A stretch of 64,000 bases of DNA. Origin: Alphaproteobacteria bacterium (GTDB lineage Bacteria; Pseudomonadota; Alphaproteobacteria; Micropepsales; Micropepsaceae). Positions within the stretch are counted from its first letter, which is position 1. Each line of letters opens with the position of its first letter. The position numbers and the translations under genes were made by a program. Below, piece by piece: positions 28,278-36,390 of this stretch. The notes beneath the pieces were generated by a model that saw only the letters and a program-made list of their open reading frames with translations, made no database searches and was not told where the DNA came from. The stretch lies in contig JAFBAL010000042.1 in NCBI GenBank assembly GCA_019247845.1, forward strand, positions 62,001-126,000, given 5' to 3'.

Positions 28278-30037
28278 TGGACCTGCGCTGCCCGATCTGC
28301 AAGTCGGCTGCGTTCCTGGCCTTCAACGGCCGCGACAACGCGCGCTGCGCCAGCTGCCAGGCGATGGAACGCACGCGGCTGCTCTGGCTGATCCTGGAGA
28401 GGAACGGCCTGTTCCGCCCCGGTCTTCGCGTGATGCATGTGGCGCCGGAGCTTCCGCTCGCCAAGCGCTTCGCGGAGCTCCAGGGCGAGCGCTACTTCGC
28501 CTGCGACGTCGATGCGGCGCGCTACAACAGCACCTTCACCACCATCCGCGCCATCGATCTGTGCGCCGACCTGGTGAAGTTGCCCAGCCGCTGCTTCGAC
28601 GTGATCCTGCACAGCCACGTGCTCGAGCACCTCAAAGGCAGCCCGGAAGAGGTCCTGGGCGAGTTCGAGCGCATCCTGAAGCCCGGCGGGCACCATTTCC
28701 TCTCCGTGCCCGTCAGCGGCGAGGAGACGCGCGAGGATTTGTCCGACGATCTTTCCGATGCCGAGCGTTCGATGCTGTTCGGCCAGCACGATCATATGCG
28801 CATCTTCGGCCGCCGCGACCTGCCGTCGATGCTCGACCGCGTCTGGGGCAGGAGCGAGCGCCACCACGTCGAGCCGCTGGAGCTGTTCGCGCGGGAAGAG
28901 CTCGAGCGCGCCGCGATCCCGCAAGAGGCGTGGTCGGGGATCTCCAGCCACACGGTCTTCCATCACGTGCGGCCCACGACGCGGCCCGTGCGCGTTGCGG
29001 GCGGGCCGGCGATGACGGCCGAAGCGGCGCCCGCGCCCCAGGCGTCGGGGCGACCCAAGGTCATCCTCCATATCGGCATGCCCAAAGCGGGCACGACCTC
29101 GCTGCAGCGCTGGCTCGCCGCCAATCGCGACAATGCGCTCGCGGCCGGGCTCGACTATTGGAGCGCGGCCGAGAACCACTCCGAGCCCATCTTCATGGCC
29201 TTCGCCGATCCGGCGCGGATCGCGCGCGGCACGATGTGGTTCCAGCGCGACGGCACGGCGTCCGGCGCCGAGGAGGCGCTCGCCGCTTTCGACCGCTTCG
29301 TGGACGGGCTCGGCGACCGCACCGGCTTCGTTTCGGCGGAAGTGCTGTGGACCTTCCCGGCGCGGGACGTCAAGAAGCTGGCCGAGCACTTGCGCGGGCG
29401 TGACGCGGACGCGCTGGTGCTCTGCTGGGTCCGTCCGCCGGCCGAGTTCATGGCGACGGCGACTCAGCAGCGCCTGCGTTCGACGCTCGCCGTCGGCGAT
29501 CTCGGTCTCGACTTCCAGGACAAGGTGCTGATCCGCTATCGCCGCCTCGATGCCTGGATCGAGCATTTCGGGCGCGACCGGGTGCGGGTTCTGCCGCTGT
29601 CGCGCAACATCGTGGCACAGGCGCGCGAGGTTCTGGCTGAGATCGGGTTGGACTTTGCGCCGGCCCAAAGCTCCGAGCGCATGCTCAATCCGTCGGTGAG
29701 CCTGCTGGCCGCAAAAGCGCTGCTGGCGTTGAACGGCGCGGGCGCCGACAAGACCTCGCGCAAGCTGCGCCAGGTGCTGCAGGACCTGAAGGGCGCCGAG
29801 TTCCGCCTGCCGGAGAGCGTCATCCGCCGCACCGCGCCCCTGTTCCGCAAGGAGGCGCGCTATCTGGCCGAGCAGTTCGGCCTGGCCGAGGACTGGCTTC
29901 TCGCCGACGCCACCGGGATCGACGATTCGCTGTTCTTCCAGTGGGATCACGCCGAGGTCGGCGCGCTGCTGCGCGCGCTCAACGACCTGCTGGCGAAGGA
30001 CGACGGTTCCGCCGCCGGCTCAGGGAGCGATGAGTAG
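28277..30037 (+). CDS. Fusion: zinc-ribbon methyltransferase + sulfotransferase-like domain
   Basis: The protein is 586 aa. Residues 1-~245 are a second zinc-ribbon methyltransferase: Cys5/Cys8/Cys24/Cys27, then FDVILHSHVLEHLKG and FERILKPGGHHFLSVP. After a Pro/Ala-rich linker, residues ~258-580 form a sulfotransferase-type P-loop domain. It begins KVILHIGMPKAGTTSLQRWL, the PAPS 5'-phosphosulfate loop, with a later VRVLPLSRN segment. It would both methylate and sulfate a shared substrate. I cannot name another protein with this pairing. The 3' end overlaps the convergent methyltransferase gene by 18 bp. Confidence 0.8.
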   Translation: MDLRCPICKSAAFLAFNGRDNARCASCQAMERTRLLWLILERNGLFRPGLRVMHVAPELPLAKRFAELQGERYFACDVDAARYNSTFTTIRAIDLCADLVKLPSRCFDVILHSHVLEHLKGSPEEVLGEFERILKPGGHHFLSVPVSGEETREDLSDDLSDAERSMLFGQHDHMRIFGRRDLPSMLDRVWGRSERHHVEPLELFAREELERAAIPQEAWSGISSHTVFHHVRPTTRPVRVAGGPAMTAEAAPAPQASGRPKVILHIGMPKAGTTSLQRWLAANRDNALAAGLDYWSAAENHSEPIFMAFADPARIARGTMWFQRDGTASGAEEALAAFDRFVDGLGDRTGFVSAEVLWTFPARDVKKLAEHLRGRDADALVLCWVRPPAEFMATATQQRLRSTLAVGDLGLDFQDKVLIRYRRLDAWIEHFGRDRVRVLPLSRNIVAQAREVLAEIGLDFAPAQSSERMLNPSVSLLAAKALLALNGAGADKTSRKLRQVLQDLKGAEFRLPESVIRRTAPLFRKEARYLAEQFGLAEDWLLADATGIDDSLFFQWDHAEVGALLRALNDLLAKDDGSAAGSGSDE

Positions 30038-30721
30038 CCAGGTCTGCCGCGCGCTGCGCACTTCGTAGCCGTATTCCTTGGCGAAATCCTTCACGTGCTC
30101 CTGCATGACGAGCTTGCCGGTCTCGTCCGGCCACAGCCAGTCGTCGCCGCAAATCACCGCATTGGGGAAGTGCTTGCGGGCGACGTCGAGGTCTTCGCGC
30201 TTCTTGTCGGCGTCGATATAGATGAGCTGGGGATCGATCCCGCGCTCCGACAGGTAGCCCAGCACCTCGGGCGAGCGCCGCCGCACCGGCACGAAGCGGT
30301 CCTTGTAGAGCCGCACGTTGTTCATCGCGACGCAGAAATTCCCGAAGCGGCGGATGTTGTGGACGATGGTCGCGATCTGCTCGTCGCTCAGGTGGTAGAC
30401 GGTGCGCGCGCGCAAGGGATCCAGCGCCATGTTCTCGATATAGGCCGCCCAGTTGCTGTCCCAGGGATCGCAGCCGATGATGGTCAGCTTGTCCGACGAC
30501 CGCAGCCATTGCAGCGTCGAGCCGCAGAGGAAGCAGCCGATCTCGACCATCAGCTCGATCCGGCGCTCCTTGATGACGTCCAGGATGATCTCGCGTCCGC
30601 CGCGCCCGCCGCCGTCGAGCGGCAGGTAGAAGGGCTCGATCTCGCCATAGCCGAAATCCGGCCACGGATTGTCGCGGCGCAGCGGCTTCATTCCCAGGGC
30701 GATCTTCGAGACTGGCGGCAT
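30020..30721 (-). CDS. Class I SAM-dependent methyltransferase-like protein
   Basis: The protein is 233 aa. Motif I appears as MVEIGCFLCGSTLQWL, followed by the second strand IIGCDPW. The strand LIYIDADKKRED carries the conserved acidic residues of the Methyltransf_24-like group, and AVICGDDWLWPDE lies just after. It probably methylates a sugar hydroxyl or similar. It could instead be a hydroxylase-like member of the same fold (cephalosporin-hydroxylase group). It lies 36 bp downstream of the dioxygenase pair and probably ends that minus-strand operon. Confidence 0.7.
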   Translation of the reverse strand: MPPVSKIALGMKPLRRDNPWPDFGYGEIEPFYLPLDGGGRGGREIILDVIKERRIELMVEIGCFLCGSTLQWLRSSDKLTIIGCDPWDSNWAAYIENMALDPLRARTVYHLSDEQIATIVHNIRRFGNFCVAMNNVRLYKDRFVPVRRRSPEVLGYLSERGIDPQLIYIDADKKREDLDVARKHFPNAVICGDDWLWPDETGKLVMQEHVKDFAKEYGYEVRSARQTWLLIAP

Positions 30722-30757
30722 GGTTCGACTATGCCCAATCGCACACAGGCTGTGAAG

Positions 30758-31555
30758 CTAGCCGTGCCGCGCCGCTTCCGCCGACACGATCTTCATCCAG
30801 CGCCGCAGCAGGACCCCGTGGCGGGCGCGCGCCTGCGCGTGGAACTCGGCTTCGGGCGCCTCTTCCAGGTCGAAATGGCCGTGGTCCTTTCCGCGCACCA
30901 GGGTCGCCGTGCCGCGCTCGGGCCCGCGCTGGGCGACCCTGGCGCCGATATAGCGGATGGCGAGCCCCAGCCGCCGCTCGGACGAGGTGTTCGGTGCCGA
31001 ACCGTGGATCAGGATCGGGTGATGCAGCGACATCTCGCCCGGCCGGAGCACCACGTCCACGGCACGGCTTTCGTCCACCGCCTCGCGCACCTCTTCGCGC
31101 GCGGGCAGCATGTTGTTGCGGTCCGGCGTCTCGACATGCGCGAGCGCGCGCCGATGCGAGCCCGGGATGACGCGCATGCAGCCGTTCTCGCGCGTGCTGG
31201 GCGTGAAGGCGAGCCATGCGGTCACGCCGATGTTCTCGGTCAGGCCCCAATAGGTGGCGTCCTGGTGCCAAGTGACGAACGCCTTGTCGTTCGGCGCCTT
31301 GCTGAAGAAGCTCGCCTCCCAGCACAGCAGGTCTTCGCCCAGCAGCTCCGCGACGGGGTCCAGAATGCGCGGATCGCGGATCAGCTCCCACAGCCAGGGC
31401 ACCAGAAGATGGGGCTTGAAGTTGAGCAGCGGCGGCAGGCGTCCGGCGCGCGCGCCTTCCAGCGCCTGAAGGGCCGCATAGCGCACGGCGATCTCGTCCG
31501 CGGCGAAGGCCGGAACCGGGAACACGATCCCGTCGCGCTCGAAGCCCGGGCTCAT
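30758..31555 (-). CDS. Phytanoyl-CoA dioxygenase (PhyH) family protein, copy 2
   Basis: The protein is 265 aa. Fe(II)/2-oxoglutarate dioxygenase ligands are visible: HQDATYWGL (the HxD pair), and the distal His in HHPILIHGSAPN with the 2-oxoglutarate Arg in RRLGLAIRYI. It is closely similar throughout to the gene directly upstream, so the two arose by tandem duplication. The start overlaps the stop of that gene (ATGA, 31555-31552). PhyH enzymes hydroxylate or halogenate small molecules, lipids or amino acids; the substrate is unknown. It has the same operon as a pyruvyl-transferase-like gene. Confidence 0.85.
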   Translation of the reverse strand: MSPGFERDGIVFPVPAFAADEIAVRYAALQALEGARAGRLPPLLNFKPHLLVPWLWELIRDPRILDPVAELLGEDLLCWEASFFSKAPNDKAFVTWHQDATYWGLTENIGVTAWLAFTPSTRENGCMRVIPGSHRRALAHVETPDRNNMLPAREEVREAVDESRAVDVVLRPGEMSLHHPILIHGSAPNTSSERRLGLAIRYIGARVAQRGPERGTATLVRGKDHGHFDLEEAPEAEFHAQARARHGVLLRRWMKIVSAEAARHG

Positions 31556-32355
31556 GGGCGGAAGATCGTGGTCATGGCGCGGCGCAGGACCTGGGCATGG
31601 CGCGCCACCGCCGCGGGCGCGAACTCGCCTTCCGGTTTCTGCTCCAGATCGAACGTGCCGTGGTCGCGGCCGCGCACCAGGGTTGCCGAGTTGCGCGCCT
31701 CTCCCGCATGGCGCACCGACGCGGGGATATAGCGAACCGAGAAGCCGATGCGGCGGCCGCCGCTTCGGTTCGCATTGGAGCCGTGCAGGATCAGCGCGTC
31801 GTGCAGCGAGGCTTCGCCGGGCGCGAGCACCACGTCGACGGCCGCGTCGTCGTCGACCCGCGACGCCACGATCTCGCGGCGGCCGAGCAGGTTCTTCGGG
31901 TCGGCCGAATCCGTGTGCGGCAGCGGCACGCGATGGGTGCCGGGAAGCATGCGCACGCAGCCGTTCTCGGGCGTGCTCGGCGTCAGCGCGATCCACACCG
32001 TCACCGCCTTGGGCTCGGACAGTCCCCAATAGGTCGCGTCCTGGTGCCAGGCGACGTAGCGCGGGTCGTTCGCGTTCTTGACGATGAAGCTCGTCGCCCA
32101 GCACAGCAGGTCGGGACCGAGCAGGTCTTCCACCGGGTCCAGCACGCGCGCATCGTGCACGATGTCCCATGCCCAGGGGATCAGCAGATGCGGCTTGGCG
32201 TTCAGCGACGGCGGCAGGCGTCCGGCGCGCGCGGCCTCGATGGCTTCGAGGCGCGCGAGGAACCCCACCGTCTCGTCGGCTGAAAACAGCCGAAGCGGAA
32301 AGACGATGCCGCCTTCTTCATATCGCGCGACCTGCTCGCTGCTCAGCCGCTTCAC
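31552..32355 (-). CDS. Phytanoyl-CoA dioxygenase (PhyH) family protein, copy 1
   Basis: The protein is 267 aa. It has the iron ligands HQDATYWGL and LHDALILHGSNAN, and the 2-oxoglutarate Arg in RRIGFSVRYI. It shares long stretches with its downstream twin (ATYWGL, TPSTxENGC, ATLVRG with DHG). The start is a GTG at 32355 whose second base begins the upstream gene's stop (GTGA overlap); there is no ATG at the expected place. Both copies keep complete catalytic residues, so they may act on different positions or substrates. Confidence 0.85.
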   Translation of the reverse strand: MKRLSSEQVARYEEGGIVFPLRLFSADETVGFLARLEAIEAARAGRLPPSLNAKPHLLIPWAWDIVHDARVLDPVEDLLGPDLLCWATSFIVKNANDPRYVAWHQDATYWGLSEPKAVTVWIALTPSTPENGCVRMLPGTHRVPLPHTDSADPKNLLGRREIVASRVDDDAAVDVVLAPGEASLHDALILHGSNANRSGGRRIGFSVRYIPASVRHAGEARNSATLVRGRDHGTFDLEQKPEGEFAPAAVARHAQVLRRAMTTIFRP

Positions 32356-33557
32356 GGGCGCGGTCCTTTCGCCCAGGCCGGCACGGGCTCCTGCGCGCAG
32401 GCCCGCCGGAATGCCTGGCGCGCCGCGCGCTTCGGCGCCGGATCGCAAAGCGCCTGCGCCATGCGCCGCCAATGAAGGTCGAGCGCGGCCAGGACCGAAG
32501 CCGGCAGCGGCGTGCCCCGGACGTCGCGTGCCTTGGCGAAGGCCTCGGCCCAATCCTTGACGAGATCCTGGGCGCGTCCGGTATGGTCGAGGAAGCCCTG
32601 GAACTTCCGGTATGACGGCTGCGCCACCAGGATGCCGGGCACGCCATAAGCGGCCGCCGTCACATAGCCGTGCAGCGACGCGCCGATATAGAGCTTGCTC
32701 CACGCGATCGCGGCCGCGATCTCGATCAGGCTCTTGGGATCGTCCAGCACCAGATGCGGGCCCTTCATCGCGCCCGAAATCTCGCGCGCCAGCACGTCGT
32801 CGGCATGGGTCTGGCCGACGGCGAGCAGCATCGGGGTCAGGCCCTGCGCGGCGGCGAAGTCGTCGATCATCGCCGCCGCGGCGGGCACGCCGAGCCTGGC
32901 GAGGGAGCGGTTGCGGAAATGCAGCGCGACGGTCTGCGCCTGCGTGTCCGCGCCTTTGCGCTCGAGCATCGCCCTGAACCGTGCCTCCAGCATGGTGCGC
33001 GGCCAGAGGCGTGCGATGGCCGCGACGGGATCGGGCACGATGTGGACTTCGGCATCCGCCTGCGGCTCGAGCAGCTCCAGGCTGCCGCGGTCGCGCAGCG
33101 AGAGGTAATCGGCGGCCCGAAGCGCCGCGCCGATCAGCGCATGCTGATGGCTCGCGAAGGGATGCGGCACGCCGGGCGCGTTCCAGGCGATGGGGACGTC
33201 GCGGACGGCGGCGGCCAGCGTGGCGCCCAGCCACAGGCCGGGGCCGGCGACGTCGTAAAGCGCGTCCCGGGCATATTCCTCCAGGAAATGCATCTTGTGG
33301 GTATGGATCATGTAGCCGCCGCCGACCGCGATGCCATGCGCGGGCGTTTCGCCGGCCATCATCTGCGCAAGCGGGATCGACGCCATGGCGTCGTCGAACC
33401 CGGTCTCGGCTCCGCTCGGCGACACCGCCACGATCTCCAGGTCGAACGGCGCCAGGGCCTGGCGCGCGATCAGCGGAAACATCAGATCGCCGAAATTGCG
33501 CATGTCGAACATGCCGCTGAGAAGTATGCGGCGGGCGCTTTGTTTCTTCAAAGGCAT
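32352..33557 (-). CDS. Polysaccharide pyruvyl transferase family protein
   Basis: The protein is 401 aa. The family N-terminus (ILLSGMFDMRNFGDLMFPLIARQAL) is followed by LSLRDRGSLELLE and the C-terminal LYIGASLHGYVTAAAYGVPGILV, which is the conserved ASLHG motif. Such enzymes move pyruvate from phosphoenolpyruvate onto a glycan, and some relatives act on other acceptors. This supports a surface-glycan or glycolipid role for the island. The ATG at 33557 is preferred; another ATG at 33587 sits four bases from the divergent gene's ATG (33591). Confidence 0.8.
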   Translation of the reverse strand: MPLKKQSARRILLSGMFDMRNFGDLMFPLIARQALAPFDLEIVAVSPSGAETGFDDAMASIPLAQMMAGETPAHGIAVGGGYMIHTHKMHFLEEYARDALYDVAGPGLWLGATLAAAVRDVPIAWNAPGVPHPFASHQHALIGAALRAADYLSLRDRGSLELLEPQADAEVHIVPDPVAAIARLWPRTMLEARFRAMLERKGADTQAQTVALHFRNRSLARLGVPAAAAMIDDFAAAQGLTPMLLAVGQTHADDVLAREISGAMKGPHLVLDDPKSLIEIAAAIAWSKLYIGASLHGYVTAAAYGVPGILVAQPSYRKFQGFLDHTGRAQDLVKDWAEAFAKARDVRGTPLPASVLAALDLHWRRMAQALCDPAPKRAARQAFRRACAQEPVPAWAKGPRP

Positions 33558-33590
33558 GTCGCTACAATCGAGGTCGCGCGGGACGATCAT

Positions 33591-35276
33591 ATGGACAACG
33601 AAGCCCAGGACAAAGCGCCGATTTCGGCCATGCAGATCCACGACGCCGTCGCCGCCGGGCTCGCGCGCGGCGCGGTGGCGGAAGCTTCGGCCGAGCTCGA
33701 GACCGCGCTGGCGCGCTGGCCCGGCCATTCCAAGCTGCGCCTGCTGAAGGGCGAGGTTCTCGCGCGAACCGCCCGGACGGATGCGGCGCTGTACTATGCC
33801 GATCTGCTCGACGACCAGGCCTTGGCGGTGTGGGCGAGCCCGCGCCTCGTGGAGCTATTGGGCGGCGCGCCGCTCGAGCTCGATGGAGCGCTCGCCGTCG
33901 CGCGCCGCGTCTCGCGTGCCGAAGCCGAAGACAAGCTGCGCGAGCCCGTGCTCGAAGCGCTTCTCAAGCGGCCCGACCAGAAAGAGGCCGCGCGCCTGCT
34001 CAAGCTCGTGGGCGCCAGAAGCGGCATCTTCCGCTTCGAGTCGAAGCTCGCCGTTCAGCGCACCGAGGCGGGGAAGTTCGAAGCCGCGATCGAGCTGCTG
34101 GAGAAAGCGCGCGCCGAAGGCCGGCTGGTGCTGCACGCCGCCATGCTGCTCTCCGACCTCCTGTCGCTGTGCGGAAGACTCGACGACGCGATCGTCTTGC
34201 TCGAGGAATGGCTCGAGCGCCATCCCGAGCATGCCGACGTCTATCGCCGCCTCACGATGATGCTGCAGCGCGCGCGCAAGTTCGACCGCGCGGCGGACGT
34301 GTTCGAGATGGCGGTCGGGCGCTGGCCGCAGGACTGGATGCTGGTCTACCGGCTCAACCGCCTGCCCGTGGCGCCGCAGCGCTACGACGCGCTCTTCGGC
34401 GCCATCCGCCGCGGTGCCGAAGGCGCATGGGCCAGGAACGACCGGCTGCGCTTCCAGCTCGCTTTGGCCGCGCTGCATTCGCGCGACGCCGCAGAGGGCT
34501 TCGAGATGCTGAAGAAGCCGTTCGAGCATCCGGTCTCGATCCTCGCGCTGCCCGTGAAGAAGGCGCTCGGCGCGCGCGCGCCCAAGGACTGGCTCGCCGG
34601 CTCGCGCCTCAAGGACGACCGGACGCTGGAAGTGCAGGTCGCCCGGAGCGCGGATGCGCGCGCCACCGTGCTGCTCACCACCGGAATCGCCTTCGGCAAT
34701 CTGCCGCTCGCCTTCCTCGACACGCTGTTCGCCGCCCATCGGATGAACGTCGTCTATCTGCGCGACTTCGGAAAACGCGCCTATCTTCGCGGCATTTCTT
34801 CGCTCGGCGACGACGAAGCCGATACCGTCGCCGCGCTGAAGCGGATGGTCGCGGAGCTGGGCGCGAAACGCACGATCGCGATGGGCTCGTCCTCGGGCGG
34901 GTTCTCGGCGCTGCGCACCGGCGCGCTCGTGGGCGCCGATGTCGCGGTGTCGTTCTCCGGGCCGACGGCGATGACCGAGTTCTTCGACGACACGCGCGTC
35001 TCGGCCTGGAACCCGAACTTCTTCGTCAAGGCGCAGATAGAGCAGGAGGGCGAACTGCCGTTCGATCTGGTGCCGGTGCTGTCGAAGCCCTGGCCGACGC
35101 GCTTCATCCAGTTCTACGGCCAGGGCGCGAGGGAAGACGCGGCCCAGGCGCGCCGGCTGGAAGGGCTTCCCGGCGTGACGCTGACCGCTGTCCCCGGGGT
35201 CGAGGACCACTTCGTCGTCGATCACATGATCGGCGACGGCAGCTTCGAGCTTCTCCTGGAGCAGCTGGGTGTCTAG
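33591..35276 (+). CDS. TPR protein fused to an alpha/beta-hydrolase domain
   Basis: The protein is 561 aa. Residues ~10-330 are helical TPR-like repeats (AVAEASAELETALARWPGHSK; AIVLLEEWLERHPEHADVYRR). From ~345 there is a hydrolase domain. The nucleophile elbow is G-S-S-S-G at 432-436 (Ser434 central), and the likely catalytic His540 is in VEDHFVVDHM. It could deacylate or transfer an acyl group in glycan or lipid modification. The gene is divergent from the pyruvyl-transferase-like gene with a 33-bp gap. It overlaps the convergent GT2 by 4 bp. Confidence 0.75.
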   Translation: MDNEAQDKAPISAMQIHDAVAAGLARGAVAEASAELETALARWPGHSKLRLLKGEVLARTARTDAALYYADLLDDQALAVWASPRLVELLGGAPLELDGALAVARRVSRAEAEDKLREPVLEALLKRPDQKEAARLLKLVGARSGIFRFESKLAVQRTEAGKFEAAIELLEKARAEGRLVLHAAMLLSDLLSLCGRLDDAIVLLEEWLERHPEHADVYRRLTMMLQRARKFDRAADVFEMAVGRWPQDWMLVYRLNRLPVAPQRYDALFGAIRRGAEGAWARNDRLRFQLALAALHSRDAAEGFEMLKKPFEHPVSILALPVKKALGARAPKDWLAGSRLKDDRTLEVQVARSADARATVLLTTGIAFGNLPLAFLDTLFAAHRMNVVYLRDFGKRAYLRGISSLGDDEADTVAALKRMVAELGAKRTIAMGSSSGGFSALRTGALVGADVAVSFSGPTAMTEFFDDTRVSAWNPNFFVKAQIEQEGELPFDLVPVLSKPWPTRFIQFYGQGAREDAAQARRLEGLPGVTLTAVPGVEDHFVVDHMIGDGSFELLLEQLGV

Positions 35277-36130
35277 CGCTCGACCGCGCCGGTACGCGAA
35301 TCGTAGGTCCAGCCGCGAAAGCGCACCGGCATCAGCGGCTTGCCGCGCAGGCGCAGATAGGTGCGGCTTCCCTCTTTCAGCATGTTCATCGCGCGATCCT
35401 GGGTGCTGGTGCTCAGGCCGCCGTGGATCTGATGAAAGGTGCCTTCGCCCAATACGCGGATGAGCTGCGTGCCGGGCAGCTCCACCGCGCGGATCAGCGT
35501 ATCGGGATTGACGACGCTGCCGCCGGGCTCCGCGAAGCCTTCGTCATAGCCGCCCAGCTCGTCCCACAAGGCGCGGGGCAGGAACAGCGCGTTGCTCTCC
35601 AGCATCGCGCCCAAAGGCCCGCCGCGGGTCTCCGCCGTCGCGATCTCGAACAGGCGATAACCGTCGCCGGGCCATGCGATGGAGTCGAGCAACGCGTCCT
35701 CCCGGGCCCGATCGTAGCCTTGCGCGCTGCTGATGCGCTGCAGGTCGGGACCGAGCTGATAGTTGAGCGTGGCGACCACCGGGCGCGGATGCAGCGCGGC
35801 CGCGGCGGCGCAGGCGCGTATCAGTCCCGGCGAGGCCATGCGCGCGCCGTCGATCCACACCCCGATCAGCGCGCCGCGCGCCTGGGCCAGTCCTTCGTTG
35901 ATCGCGCGCACCGGCGAATGCGACGGCGCCGAGCAACGAAGCACGCTGAGATCGGCGCCGAGATGGGCGAAGTCCTCGGCGCGCGGCGGCGTGCGCGAGG
36001 CGTTGTCGACGACGACGATCTCGTATTCGCCGGGTTCCACGCCCTGATGGGCGGGCGACAGCGACAGCAGGGTGCGCGGCAGCTCGCGCGCCATCTCGTA
36101 GGAGACGACGACGAGCGAAAGCCGCGTCAT
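35273..36130 (-). CDS. GT2-family glycosyltransferase
   Basis: The protein is 285 aa, a compact GT-A fold. It begins LSLVVVSYEMARELPRTL, then EYEIVVVDNAS, and a GALIGVWIDGARMASPGLI segment where a DxD motif would be. The last reads I-D-G-A, so the usual metal-binding pair is incomplete. No transmembrane helix is seen, so it is cytosolic. It is coupled by a 4-bp overlap (36130-36127) to the acyl carrier protein gene and follows the FAAL. This suggests it glycosylates the lipid or polyketide product or a carrier-bound intermediate. Confidence 0.78.
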   Translation of the reverse strand: MTRLSLVVVSYEMARELPRTLLSLSPAHQGVEPGEYEIVVVDNASRTPPRAEDFAHLGADLSVLRCSAPSHSPVRAINEGLAQARGALIGVWIDGARMASPGLIRACAAAAALHPRPVVATLNYQLGPDLQRISSAQGYDRAREDALLDSIAWPGDGYRLFEIATAETRGGPLGAMLESNALFLPRALWDELGGYDEGFAEPGGSVVNPDTLIRAVELPGTQLIRVLGEGTFHQIHGGLSTSTQDRAMNMLKEGSRTYLRLRGKPLMPVRFRGWTYDSRTGAVER

Positions 36131-36390
36131 TCCGCGTCGCGCGCGGTGAAGGCCGCGACGAAGGCGTCGACGTTCGGCGTGTCGAAGAACTGGTGCGGGT
36201 CGACGATCACCTGGAACTCCTCCTCCATCACGCCGGCCATGATGACGGCCTCCACCGAATCCAGGCCATAGACGTCGAAGCGGTCGCTGGTGGAGAAGGT
36301 CGCGATATCCAGGCCCAGCACGCCGCAGATGTACTTCACCATCCAGCTGCGCAAGAGGGCGGGATCGATATCGTGCGGATCATTCTGCAT
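36127..36390 (-). CDS. Stand-alone acyl carrier protein
   Basis: The protein is 87 aa, the usual carrier size. The phosphopantetheine site is VYGLDSVEAV with Ser45. The C-terminal helix (VIVDPHQFFDTPNVDAFV) is typical of carriers in polyketide loci rather than fatty-acid AcpP. The ATG at 36390 lies within the last 11 bp of the FAAL gene. The expected partner is therefore the FAAL, which would load an acyl chain onto it as the polyketide starter. Confidence 0.88.
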   Translation of the reverse strand: MQNDPHDIDPALLRSWMVKYICGVLGLDIATFSTSDRFDVYGLDSVEAVIMAGVMEEEFQVIVDPHQFFDTPNVDAFVAAFTARDAE

